The position numbers were made by a program, and so were the translations under genes. Positions 33,301 to 41,154 of a stretch of DNA of 55,072 bases are shown one piece after another (within the stretch, counting starts at the first letter, position 1; the number at the start of each line of letters is the position of its first letter). Source of the stretch: Candidatus Latescibacterota bacterium. Lineage in GTDB: Bacteria > Latescibacterota > UBA2968 > UBA8231. The stretch lies in NCBI GenBank assembly GCA_022826515.1, contig JAJDUT010000026.1, positions 1-55,072 of the forward strand, given 5' to 3'. The notes beneath the pieces were generated by a model that did not search any database, was not told the origin of the DNA, and was given only the letters and a program-made list of their open reading frames with translations.

Positions 33301-34092
33301 ATGAGCATCCGAGAGCGCGTCTATCACTTTATCGAGCCAGACCATGAGCCGGGGCGCATCGTCGATGTGGCCATCATCGTCCTGATCTTGCTCAACATCG
33401 TCGCCTTGATCCTCGAAACCGTCGAGCCGATCTACAACCTCAATCGCGCCGCTTTTGAACTTTTTGAGGATTTCTCGCTGACCGTGTTCGCGATTGAATA
33501 CCTAGTGCGCCTGTGGGCCATTACCGCCAACCCGCGATTTTCGCATCCCGTGACCGGGCGCATCCGCTTTGTCTTAACGCCTCTGGCCATCATCGACTTC
33601 CTCGCCATCCTCCCCTTGCTCCTGCCGCCTCCGACCGTAGATGCGCGCTTTATCCGCGTGATCCGCGTGATCCGCATTTTCCGCGTCCTCAAGTTAGTGC
33701 GTTACTTCCGCGCCTTGCGCTTGCTCGGCCAAGTCATTGCCGATCGCAAAGAAGAGCTGGTCAGCATCTTCTTAGTGCTGCTGATCCTTCTGGCCCTCTC
33801 CTCGTCGCTGATGTACCTCGTCGAGCACGAGGCCCAGCCCGAAGTATTCGCCAGCATCCCGGCCACCATGTGGTGGAGCATCGTCACCTTGACCACGGTC
33901 GGCTACGGCGACACCTATCCGATCACCCCCCTCGGCCGGACCATCGCCGCCACCATCGCCATCTTGGGAATCGGCATGTTCGCGCTGCCGGCCGGCATTC
34001 TCGGCGCGGGCTTTGTCGAGGCCCTAGCAGCAAACCGCTCAGAAGAATCGGAGCGCCGTTGCCCGCACTGCGGCGAGTTGCTTGAAGAATAA
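33301..34092 (+). CDS. Voltage-gated potassium channel-like ion transporter
   Basis: 263 residues with six membrane helices. The S4 helix carries regularly spaced arginines (RFIRVIRVIRIFRVLKLVRY) and the pore has the K+ selectivity filter TTVGYGD (about residues 198-204). The C-terminus ends in a short zinc-knuckle-like CPHCGELLEE. Tetrameric Kv/KvAP-type channels match this layout. It starts four bases after the FAD oxidoreductase gene; a role in phosphonate use is not expected. Confidence 0.92.
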   Translation: MSIRERVYHFIEPDHEPGRIVDVAIIVLILLNIVALILETVEPIYNLNRAAFELFEDFSLTVFAIEYLVRLWAITANPRFSHPVTGRIRFVLTPLAIIDFLAILPLLLPPPTVDARFIRVIRVIRIFRVLKLVRYFRALRLLGQVIADRKEELVSIFLVLLILLALSSSLMYLVEHEAQPEVFASIPATMWWSIVTLTTVGYGDTYPITPLGRTIAATIAILGIGMFALPAGILGAGFVEALAANRSEESERRCPHCGELLEE

Positions 34093-34094
34093 AA

Positions 34095-34124
34095 AAGCGG
34101 CCAAGGCAAAAGCCCCGACCGCTT
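34095..34124 (-). terminator. Terminator after the antitoxin gene (copy 1 of a duplicated hairpin)
   Basis: AAGCGG ... CCGCTT arms with an inner GGC/GCC pair around AAAA; on the minus strand the stem is followed by TTTTTTATTC. It also lies 3 bases after the channel stop on the plus strand, but lacks a T-run in that direction. It differs at only two positions from the hairpin at 34881-34910. Confidence 0.75.
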
Positions 34125-34147
34125 CCGCATGTGCCGCCGCGCAAACC

Positions 34148-34441
34148 TTATACAACGGGATCCTCCGCGAACACTGACGTTTCCAATTCAACACTCACGC
34201 CCAAGGCGTTGCACACCTTGAGAAACGTCGCAACATTGCAATTGGCTCCATGCTCCAGCTTGGATAGCTGCTGCTGCGTAATGTTTGCTTTTTTTGCGAC
34301 CTCCTGCTGAGACAAACCAAGGTGCTGCCGGACCTGAAGGATTTGCATCGAAAGCTGAGCCAACTGCTTTTCTTCTACAAACAACCTGCGAAAGCGGTCG
34401 TCCCGCAGCTTGCCTTCGAGGTGCCCTTTAAGCGTCTTCAT
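34148..34441 (-). CDS. higA: XRE-family antitoxin (HigA-like)
   Basis: 97 residues from the ATG at 34441, which has GGGAGG six bases upstream; the frame is open further up, but that part lies inside the toxin gene. The helix-turn-helix is LGLSQQEVAKKANITQQQLSKLE, followed by NCNVATFLKVCNALGV. As in HigBA and related host-inhibition modules, the antitoxin follows the toxin gene (14-base overlap). It should bind the toxin and repress the shared promoter. Confidence 0.88.
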   Translation of the reverse strand: MKTLKGHLEGKLRDDRFRRLFVEEKQLAQLSMQILQVRQHLGLSQQEVAKKANITQQQLSKLEHGANCNVATFLKVCNALGVSVELETSVFAEDPVV

Positions 34442-34817
34442 CGTAAGCCTCCCTAATCGAGTTGTCATCATATCGAGCGAAGAAATCAGCTCTACAGCGC
34501 TGAGCGCGGCGAATTTCTGGACGCGGGACGCGCTGCGTGTGCTTGGAAAACGCATGCGTCAGCACAATGAATTTTTGGTAGCAGAAAAAGTACAGAATCC
34601 TGATCTGAGTTGCCGAAAGATGGATGCGGAGTTCATGGATACCATCGTCTAAAAAATCCGCATAGGGCCTAGGTAATTGAGGCCCTTGTTCTTCCAGTAA
34701 GGAAAGCCAACTCAAGATCTTGGCTTGCTCCCGCTCCTTACGACCATTGATGAACCCTTGGATGGGACATTCGCCCTCGGCTGTTTCGTAGTAGATAATC
34801 TTCCACTGTGAAGGCAT
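34428..34817 (-). CDS. higB: RelE/HigB-superfamily toxin (Gp49-like)
   Basis: 129 residues. WKIIYYETAEGECPIQGFIN, DDGIHELRIHLSATQIRILYFF and HAFSKHTQRVPRPEIRRAQR are the typical strands and C-terminal helix of the phage Gp49/HigB family, ribosome-dependent mRNA interferases. No ribosome site is visible before the ATG, so the message may be leaderless or poorly translated. It is immediately followed by the antitoxin. Confidence 0.88.
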   Translation of the reverse strand: MPSQWKIIYYETAEGECPIQGFINGRKEREQAKILSWLSLLEEQGPQLPRPYADFLDDGIHELRIHLSATQIRILYFFCYQKFIVLTHAFSKHTQRVPRPEIRRAQRCRADFFARYDDNSIREAYDEDA

Positions 34818-34825
34818 ATATTAAT

Positions 34826-34846
34826 TTAACGTCATTTATGATGTAA
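34826..34846 (-). promoter_or_regulatory. Promoter/operator region of the toxin-antitoxin module
   Basis: An imperfect palindrome TTAACGTCAT-TT-ATGATGTAA lies 9 bases ahead of the toxin ATG in an AT-rich stretch. On the minus strand it overlaps a possible promoter, TTGTAG with 17 bases to TTAAAT, whose start point would fall close to the ATG. Autorepression by the antitoxin at this palindrome is inferred from the family. Confidence 0.5.
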
Positions 34847-34880
34847 CTACAACTATTAAAACCTCACTCGACGAATAAAA

Positions 34881-34910
34881 AAGCGGCCGAGGCAAAAGCC
34901 CCGGCCGCTT
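34881..34910 (-). terminator. Strong rho-independent terminator after the Gfo/Idh gene (copy 2)
   Basis: AAGCGGCCGAGGC, AAAA loop, GCCCCGGCCGCTT: a 13-bp stem with one mismatch, followed on the minus strand by TTTTTTATTC. It ends transcription of the 34934-35959 gene. Nearly the same sequence is found at 34095-34124, so the two copies bracket the toxin-antitoxin genes as direct repeats. Confidence 0.9.
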
Positions 34911-34933
34911 CTCTTTACTCATTTTTTGCACCA

Positions 34934-35959
34934 TCAATCGAGCGGCAGTTCCACCCGTCGTCCTTCCGCCATACTAATCTGCACAGCCTCGGTAAACTCC
35001 ATGTATTTGACGCCGTCGGCAAAGCTGGTGTGCGTAACGGTCCGGCCATCGCGGATGGCATCGACAAAATCTTCTTCCACCTGCCAGCCGTCGCGCGGAT
35101 GCTCGGGGATGTCAAAGGACTGGTACTCGTCGTCGCCCTCGCCGGCTATCCATATCCCACTCTCGTCCATCTTAAACGAGCCTTTGGTGCCGTAAAAGGC
35201 AAAGCCAAAAGCAGGCCCTAAGCGCGCGACGCTGCTCAAGTGATAGACCGCGGTCGCGCCGCTTTCCAGCTCGGCGACAATGCCCAAGCTCTCCGGCACA
35301 TCAGCCGGTGCTCTCTGCCCCGTCTCCTCGTCGAGCCGCTCGGTCGTAAACGTCTTGCCGTAGGCTATCACGGCCTTCTCGTGCCCGGCATAGCGCCGCA
35401 CCGTCTCGTTGCCAATGCCCATCACCATGATGTTGTTGCCCGACAGATCGCGGCGCTGCCGCCAGTGCAAAGGCGCGTCCGGGGCGTAGCCGCCGGAGAG
35501 GCCAGTGAAGTGAATTTCCAAAAAGTCGCCGAAAAAACCGCTGTGCAGCTTGTCGAGCAAGAGCGGCTCGGCCGACAAGTAGAAAGGTGCCGGCACGATC
35601 ATCGTCACCTTGTCCGTTTGCTGCGAGGCCGCGTACATCTGCCGCGCCTCAGCCAAATTCATGCACATCCGCGCCTCGGTCAGCACGTGTTTGCCCGCTT
35701 CAATCCCGGCCAGCGTCATCGGACAGTGCATATAGGGCCAAGTGCCGATGCAGATCGCATCCACATCGTCACTTGTAATCAGCGCCCGCCAGTCCTCAAA
35801 AACCTGTGGGATGCCGTACTCGTCGGCGATCCGCTGGCCCGATTCGCGCGAGCGGTTGCAGACCGCAGTTATTTCAACTCCGTCAATGCCCTGGAAACCG
35901 GGGATGTGCTGTAGGCGGGTATTGGCCCCCGCGCCGATTAGGCCGATGCGAAGCGTCAT
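34934..35959 (-). CDS. Gfo/Idh/MocA family oxidoreductase-like protein
   Basis: 341 residues. The Rossmann start GLIGAGANTRLQHIPGF and the C-terminal alpha/beta domain are typical; GGAGGAG precedes the ATG. The family's EKP motif, whose Lys takes part in catalysis, is replaced by TEARM in GKHVLTEARMCMNLAEA. The enzyme may use a different proton relay or not be a dehydrogenase. The substrate is unknown, probably a sugar or inositol derivative. It lies beside an M81 peptidase gene on the same strand, as often in marine heterotrophs. Confidence 0.85.
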   Translation of the reverse strand: MTLRIGLIGAGANTRLQHIPGFQGIDGVEITAVCNRSRESGQRIADEYGIPQVFEDWRALITSDDVDAICIGTWPYMHCPMTLAGIEAGKHVLTEARMCMNLAEARQMYAASQQTDKVTMIVPAPFYLSAEPLLLDKLHSGFFGDFLEIHFTGLSGGYAPDAPLHWRQRRDLSGNNIMVMGIGNETVRRYAGHEKAVIAYGKTFTTERLDEETGQRAPADVPESLGIVAELESGATAVYHLSSVARLGPAFGFAFYGTKGSFKMDESGIWIAGEGDDEYQSFDIPEHPRDGWQVEEDFVDAIRDGRTVTHTSFADGVKYMEFTEAVQISMAEGRRVELPLD

Positions 35960-36037
35960 GGTAATTCTCCTCCTATGGGTTTGTCATCCTAGTCGAATCC
36001 TAAAGGTGGCCTAAGCTAGCCGCCCCCCTCGCGCCTG

Positions 36038-37498
36038 TCAACGCCACTCATAAAGTGACTTCCGCGCTAGCTGGTAATCATCGGCGGGCCGGTCAATCGC
36101 CGTCGCCCCGCCCGAGGCCACCTCAATTAGGCGACCGCACACCGGCTCGTACGCCGCTCTAGGCGCTACCGCACCCTTGGCCACCAAGATGCGCTGGTGC
36201 TCGGGCTGGATCCCAGCGCAGGTAATCTGGTGAATGCTGTTGGGACAGGACCGCTCGCTGTTAAGCAAGAGCAATCCTTTGCTTCCGGCCTGCTCGACTT
36301 GCACAACCGCAGTCGGCCCCTGATTAAAATAGCGACCCCCACCGTGCCGGCGCTCGCGCTCTTCGTACGAGCCATCGTGCAGCGTCCGCACCCGACCGGC
36401 GATTTCCAAGGTCGGCCCGTGCATGTCGTCGGTCTTGCCGCCCACGCGAAGCTGGACCTGCCCGCCGACGCCAGCGGCAAAACACGCCTGCGCGCTTTCA
36501 ACATCCCAGACCAACACGACCCAACCGTCCGCCTCTTGCGCGAGCAATTGCTCCAACACAAACGTCGAGTCCCCAGACGAGCCGCCGCCGATGTTGTCGC
36601 CCATGTCGAGCAGGCACACGGGCGTTTCTTCACTCGCCAACGCCAACCGCACGGCCTCGGCCGGATCGGGCACCAAGTGCTTTAACTGGTCGCGGCTGGC
36701 CCACATCCGCTCGCCCAACTGCTCAGCCTCGCGCTGCGCCGTTTCTTCGTCTCCGTCCGCAATCACCACAATCGCCGGCCCCATATAGGGCACGTCCGCG
36801 TATTGGTAGCCCCCGGCGATACTACACCCGAGAATTCCCGCTTGGGACTCCAACTCAATCGCCGCCTGCATCAGCGGCTGCATGGGCGCGACACTCGTGT
36901 TGTGGAAGTAGATGTTGAAGAGCACCTCTGGTTTGACCAACGCCATCTTGGGCTGGATCTCACCGCGAATCTGCCGCGTCAAAATAGACGCGGCCTGCAA
37001 GCCTCGTTCTCGCTGGTCGATATGGGGGTTGGTCTTGTAAATGATCAAGGAATCGGCCGCGTCCACCAGTTCCGGGGGCACGTTGGCGTGGTAGTCGTGG
37101 GTCACGGCGATGGGCAAGTCGCCCACCAGCGCGCGCACCCGGCGCACAGTCTCTCCATCGGCTTGGGGAAACCCCTCGGCGACCATGGCTCCGTGCAGTG
37201 CCAATAGCACTCCGTCGAGCTTGGGGGCCGCCTCAAGTCCGCTGAGGATGCGCCCGACAAAGTGCTCGTACGCGTCCGCAGTCACCGGACCGCCTGGCGT
37301 CGCCGACGTCGCTAGCAGCGGATACAGTTCATAGCCAAACTCCTCGGCCCCGGCGATGTAACCGGCAATCTCGTGGAACGTTCCCGCGTACTGGCCGATC
37401 ACATCCACGCCTTCGCAGCCCCCGAAATCCTCCAACTGCGTCGGCTGCGAATAGAACGAATTCGACTCGTGAGAAAAACCTGCTGTTGCAATGCGCAT
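36038..37498 (-). CDS. M81 family metallopeptidase (MlrC-like)
   Basis: 486 residues. It starts MRIATAGFSHESNSF, then LLALHGAMVAEG, AVTHDYHANVPPEL (metal ligands), NPHIDQRERG and LLDMGDNIGGGSSGDST, all landmarks of MlrC. The name-giving enzyme takes part in degradation of the cyclic peptide microcystin; many relatives lie in general amino-acid or opine catabolism and their substrates are unknown. A ribosome site AAGGTGG is seen. 78 bases separate it from the downstream Gfo/Idh gene. Confidence 0.92.
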   Translation of the reverse strand: MRIATAGFSHESNSFYSQPTQLEDFGGCEGVDVIGQYAGTFHEIAGYIAGAEEFGYELYPLLATSATPGGPVTADAYEHFVGRILSGLEAAPKLDGVLLALHGAMVAEGFPQADGETVRRVRALVGDLPIAVTHDYHANVPPELVDAADSLIIYKTNPHIDQRERGLQAASILTRQIRGEIQPKMALVKPEVLFNIYFHNTSVAPMQPLMQAAIELESQAGILGCSIAGGYQYADVPYMGPAIVVIADGDEETAQREAEQLGERMWASRDQLKHLVPDPAEAVRLALASEETPVCLLDMGDNIGGGSSGDSTFVLEQLLAQEADGWVVLVWDVESAQACFAAGVGGQVQLRVGGKTDDMHGPTLEIAGRVRTLHDGSYEERERRHGGGRYFNQGPTAVVQVEQAGSKGLLLLNSERSCPNSIHQITCAGIQPEHQRILVAKGAVAPRAAYEPVCGRLIEVASGGATAIDRPADDYQLARKSLYEWR

Positions 37499-37583
37499 TC
37501 GGTACCACCTTTCTAGCGAACAGATCGCTTTGTTGCCTCGCTTGCCGTAGAATATAGTGCTATCTTTTTTAACTATCTGCTGC

Positions 37584-37718
37584 TACGCACAGGCCCCGTA
37601 GGGATGAGATGCTTCGACTACGCTTTGCTGCGCTCAGCATGACAGTGGATAGTGCTTCCTTTCCTTGTCATGCTGAGCGCAGCGAAGCATCTCCTACCCA
37701 AGAGGCTTCCTGTGCGTA
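37584..37718. repeat. Nested inverted repeat (MITE/REP-like) upstream of selD
   Basis: The outer arms are TACGCACAGG (37584-37593) and CCTGTGCGTA (37709-37718). The inner arms are GAGATGCTTCG (37606-37616) plus GCTGCGCTCAGCATGACA (37627-37644), and their reverse complement as one block at 37666-37693. The left inner arm is split by a 10-base insert. The core resembles the short dispersed GATGCTTCG..CTCAGCATGACA repeat of many environmental genomes. It carries no ORF. Confidence 0.75.
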
Positions 37719-37731
37719 ACGTCAATAAATT

Positions 37732-38793
37732 ATGAACCGTTGGCAAAAGATATTCACGTATAAAAAGACCAAGCGCCTGACGCAAATGGTCGCCTGCGGC
37801 GGCTGAGCTTCCAAGCTGCGCCCCGACCAGTTGCGGAGCGCCCTGGCAGGTCTGCCAGCAAACACTGATCCCAACCTGCTCGTCGGCTTCAACCTCGCCG
37901 ACGACGCCGGCGTCTATCGCCTCAACGAGCGCGAGGCTCTCGTGCAAACCGTCGATTTCTTCACTCCCATCGTCGACGATCCCTACACCTTTGGAGCCAT
38001 TGCCGCGGCCAACTCGCTCAGCGACGTGTACGCCATGGGCGGCAAGCCCCTCACCGCACTCAACATCGCGGGTTTTCCCGCCAACGAACTCGATCCAGAG
38101 GTCCTCAACCAGATTCTCCTCGGCGGTCAGTCCAAGGCTGCCGAAGCCGGCTGTACCCTCGTCGGCGGCCACACCGTGCAAGACCCCGAACTAAAATACG
38201 GCCTCGCCGTCACCGGCCTCGTCCACCCCGACCGCATCTACACCAACGCCGGTGCCCAGCCCGGCGACCGCCTCATCCTCACCAAAAAACTGGGCACCGG
38301 GCTAATCGCCAACGCCTTCAAGGCCGATCACCTCGCCGAAGCCGACCTCGCCGAAGCCGCAGAATCCATGCTCGCGCTCAACAAGGCCGGCGCTGAAATC
38401 CTGCCGGACTTCGCCGTCCACGCCTGCACCGACATCACCGGCTTCGGCCTTTTGGGACACGCCGCAGAAATGGCCGAAGGCAGCCAAGTGGGAATAATTT
38501 TTTACGCAGCTCAAGTTCCAGCTCTAGCCCACAGCCTAGCGCTAGCCGCCAAGGGACTCGAAGGCGGCTCCCACGACAACCAGCTTTTCTTGGAATCCAA
38601 AGTCACCGTTGCCGACGGCGTCGATCCAGCCCGCGCCAATCTCCTCTTCGACGCCCAGACCTCCGGCGGCCTACTCATCGCCGTAGCCGCAACCGAGGCC
38701 GAGGCCCTTCTCCGCGCCCTCCAACTAGACGCTGCCGCGCTCGTCGGCGAGGTAACCAAAGAAAATCCCGGCCGCATCCTCGTTGAGCCGTGA
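37732..38793 (+). CDS. selD: Selenide, water dikinase SelD (selenoprotein, in-frame TGA)
   Basis: 353 residues if the TGA at 37804-37806 is read as selenocysteine (residue 25). The part before it, KRLTQMVACGG, and after it, ASKLRPDQL, together make the catalytic loop of SelD, in which this position is Cys or Sec and is followed by the essential Lys28. The rest is typical: VQTVDFFTPIVDDPYTFGAI, AAANSLSDVYAMGGKP, GGHTVQDPELKYGLAVTG, TDITGFGLLGHAAEM. It makes selenophosphate from selenide and ATP for Sec-tRNA and selenouridine. The ATG at 37732 is the only start after an in-frame TAA. The ribosome site is weak. Two candidate SECIS hairpins follow the TGA. No selA, selB or selC is in the window. 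Confidence 0.93.
37818..37858 (+). promoter_or_regulatory. Candidate bacterial SECIS element(s) in selD
   Basis: Hairpin 1 (37818-37841): GCGC-C-CCG / CGG-A-GCGC with loop ACCAGTTG, beginning 11 bases after the TGA. Hairpin 2 (37843-37858): CTGGCAGGTCTGCCAG, a perfect stem whose GCAGGTCTGC tip equals that of the E. coli fdhF SECIS, but its loop is about 42 bases after the TGA compared with about 18 in fdhF. Which one SelB binds is open; stacking of the two could bring hairpin 2 closer. Confidence 0.6.
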
Positions 38794-38851
38794 TCGCACC
38801 CGCGCCAAACATATCATCCACGGACGACTACCTTACGAACGAAAATTAACC

Positions 38852-38880
38852 CCGCGTTCCGCGTTTTATCCAGAACGCGG
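38852..38880 (+). terminator. Hairpin downstream of selD, possible terminator
   Basis: CCGCGTTC and GAACGCGG form an 8-bp perfect stem with a 13-base loop in the 129-base gap between selD and the glycosyltransferase gene. No T-run follows, so it is a weak candidate. Confidence 0.4.
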
Positions 38881-38922
38881 AATTCATAGGCGGCCCCGAG
38901 GTCGCGCTCTTCGACTCCCACT

Positions 38923-40011
38923 ATGGCCCATCACCCCCGTATCCTCTTCCTCGCCCGTCGCTACCCACCCACCATCGGCGGCATCCAGACCCACTGTCAC
39001 GCGCTCTATACCCGGCTGGTCAACCAAGCCCAAGTCCGTCTCATCGCACTGGGCCGCCAGTCGCTTTTGCACCTGACTTGGTTCCTCCCCTATTGCTTTG
39101 TGGTCGCCTTGTGGGCCGTGCTCTTTCGCCGCGTCGATGCCGTGTACTTCGCCGACGGGGTCGCCGCGGTGCTGGCTCCGCTCTTGCGCCCTTTGGGTCC
39201 AGCGCGCTTCATCACCACCGTCTATGGCCTCGAAATGACCTACAAAAATCCCCTCGCGCGTGCGCTAATGCACTGGGGCGTCCGCGCCTGCGACAAGGTC
39301 GTCGTCATCAGCGAAAACAGCCGCCGCATTACCGCGGCAAGCGGCGTCCCCGAGTCCAAGTTGGAAATCATCTATCTAGGCGTTGAACCACTGGAATTGT
39401 CACCAGACGCGCTGGAATCGGTCAAAGCGCGTTTCGAGGAAGAACACGGACTGCGCTTTGGCCAAGACCGCATCCTCCTGCTTTTCGGTCGCCAAGTCCC
39501 CCGCAAGGGCATGGTCGAATTTTTGGAAAAAGGGATGCCCCTGCTCGACGCGGATATTCGCCTCTTGATCTGCGGCCCCCTCGGCAGCGAAACCCCGCGC
39601 TTGCAGGCGCTTTGCCAATCGGGCCTAGCGGACCGCGTCGTCCTACTCGGGCCAGTCCCCGACGACGTGCTGGCCATGCTGCGCACCAGTTGCGATCTTT
39701 TCCTTATGCCCAACATCCACATACCCGGCGATGTCGAAGGCTTCGGCCAAACCCAACTCGAATGTATGTACGCCGGCACCCCGGCCGTGGCCTTTGCCGT
39801 CGATGCCCTAACCGAGAGCGTGCGCGAAGGCGGATTTCTCGTTGACCCCGAGGACTACCCGGCCTTCGTCGAACAAATCCACCGCTTCTTCGCCCTCAGT
39901 CCAACGGAACGCGCCGATCTAGGCCGCCAGTGCCGCGCCTACGTCCAGCGCGAATACGCCCAGAAAAAAATCGCCGCCCAATACATGGATCTCTTTACTG
40001 GAAGGATCTGA
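38923..40011 (+). CDS. Glycosyltransferase family 4 (GT-B fold)
   Basis: 362 residues. It starts RILFLARRYPPTIGGIQTHC (acceptor-side glycine loop) and has VVVISENSRRITAASGVPES, IIYLGVEP, LLLFGRQVPRKGM and the donor site GFGQTQLECMYAGTPAVAF. Unlike most soluble members it has a hydrophobic stretch, LTWFLPYCFVVALWAVLF, near residue 60, suggesting membrane contact. It likely adds sugars to a lipid-linked glycan. The next gene follows after five bases. Confidence 0.9.
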   Translation: MAHHPRILFLARRYPPTIGGIQTHCHALYTRLVNQAQVRLIALGRQSLLHLTWFLPYCFVVALWAVLFRRVDAVYFADGVAAVLAPLLRPLGPARFITTVYGLEMTYKNPLARALMHWGVRACDKVVVISENSRRITAASGVPESKLEIIYLGVEPLELSPDALESVKARFEEEHGLRFGQDRILLLFGRQVPRKGMVEFLEKGMPLLDADIRLLICGPLGSETPRLQALCQSGLADRVVLLGPVPDDVLAMLRTSCDLFLMPNIHIPGDVEGFGQTQLECMYAGTPAVAFAVDALTESVREGGFLVDPEDYPAFVEQIHRFFALSPTERADLGRQCRAYVQREYAQKKIAAQYMDLFTGRI

Positions 40012-40016
40012 GCATC

Positions 40017-41066
40017 ATGCACTTTACCGAACTCGACACCCCCGCCCTCTGCGTCGATCTCGACGTGCTAGAAAAAAACATCCGCGACTTGCAAAACGCC
40101 TGCGACCAGCTCGAGATCAGCCTGCGCGTCCACACCAAGACCCACAAGACGCCGGCCATTGCCCGCATGCAAATCGCCGCGGGGGCCATTGGCATCGTCA
40201 GCCAGAAGTTAGGCGAGGCCGAGGCCATGGCCGACGGCGGCATCCAAGACATCCTGATTCCCTACAACATCGTCGGCCAGCCCAAGCTAGCCCGCCTGAC
40301 GCGCCTGATCCAAAGCGGCAAAAGTACCATAACAGTCGCTTCGGACTCCGCGGCCACCGTTGACGGACTATCGCAAGCAGCCACAGCCGCCGGTTGCCGC
40401 ATCCGCGCGATCGTCGAGATGGATACCGGCGGCGGCCGCGTCGGCACCCAATCGCCCGCCGACACCCTCGCGCTGGCCCAGCACATCGACCAGTTGCCGG
40501 GACTGGACTTTACCGGCGTGATGACCTATCCCAGCAGCGAGCGCGCCCGCCCCTTCCTCGACGAAGTGCGCGAAGGAGCACACAAAAGCGGCCTGCCACT
40601 ACACATCATCAGCGGCGGCGGCACCGGCAGCGAAACCATCTCCAAATCCCTCGGCTGCACCGAGACCCGCATCGGCTCGTACGCCTACGAAGGCATGACC
40701 CGCGTGGGCAAGCGCGAAGACCTCGACCCCACCCGCTGTCCGCTGCGCTTGGTCGTCACCGTGGTCAGCACCTCCCGCCCGGGGCAAGCCATCGTCGATG
40801 CCGGCCAGAAGGCCTTCACCAGCTATCCGCCGACCCCTTATGGCTACTGCCTCGAACAGCCCGAGCTTTTTCTTAAAGGCATGTCCGTCGAGCACGGCCA
40901 CGTCGATACCACCGCCGCAGACCACCCCGTCAACGTCGGCGACATCCTCTCCTTCATCCCCCTGCACGGCGGCATGACCACCAACCTCCACGACCGCATC
41001 TTCGCCCTCCGCAATGGCGAGGTCGTCGAAGAATGGGAAGTCGCCGGCCGCGGCCGCGCCCAGTAG
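40017..41066 (+). CDS. D-threonine aldolase-like PLP enzyme (alanine racemase N-terminal fold)
   Basis: 349 residues from the ATG at 40017 (GGAAGG upstream). LDTPALCVDLDVLEKNI and the PLP lysine stretch RVHTKTHKTPAIAR begin the barrel; MDTGGGRVGT, ISGGGTGS (phosphate loop) and the C-terminal metal site SVEHGHVD follow. This pattern is the DSD1/D-threonine aldolase family, which cleaves D-beta-hydroxy amino acids or deaminates D-serine. The native substrate is not determined by sequence. The longer frame upstream lies within the glycosyltransferase gene and is rejected. Confidence 0.87.
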   Translation: MHFTELDTPALCVDLDVLEKNIRDLQNACDQLEISLRVHTKTHKTPAIARMQIAAGAIGIVSQKLGEAEAMADGGIQDILIPYNIVGQPKLARLTRLIQSGKSTITVASDSAATVDGLSQAATAAGCRIRAIVEMDTGGGRVGTQSPADTLALAQHIDQLPGLDFTGVMTYPSSERARPFLDEVREGAHKSGLPLHIISGGGTGSETISKSLGCTETRIGSYAYEGMTRVGKREDLDPTRCPLRLVVTVVSTSRPGQAIVDAGQKAFTSYPPTPYGYCLEQPELFLKGMSVEHGHVDTTAADHPVNVGDILSFIPLHGGMTTNLHDRIFALRNGEVVEEWEVAGRGRAQ

Positions 41067-41087
41067 GGGCAACCCTCGTGGTTGCCC
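41067..41087. repeat. GGGCAACC/GGTTGCCC stem-loop after the aldolase-like gene
   Basis: A perfect 8-bp inverted repeat with loop CTCGT, starting right after the TAG stop. The sequence matches a common short dispersed repeat; with no T-run it is a repeat first and at most a weak terminator. Confidence 0.6.
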
Positions 41088-41154
41088 ACTCGTCGCCTTA
41101 GCAGCCACCTAACGAAAACCGACATATACCCCTTTTCCACTCCGGAAGGACGCC

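Noticed and set aside
37831..38793. selD starting at the TTG at 37831 as a 320-residue protein
   Set aside because: It would lack the catalytic loop; the frame continues upstream through a TGA with homology on both sides.
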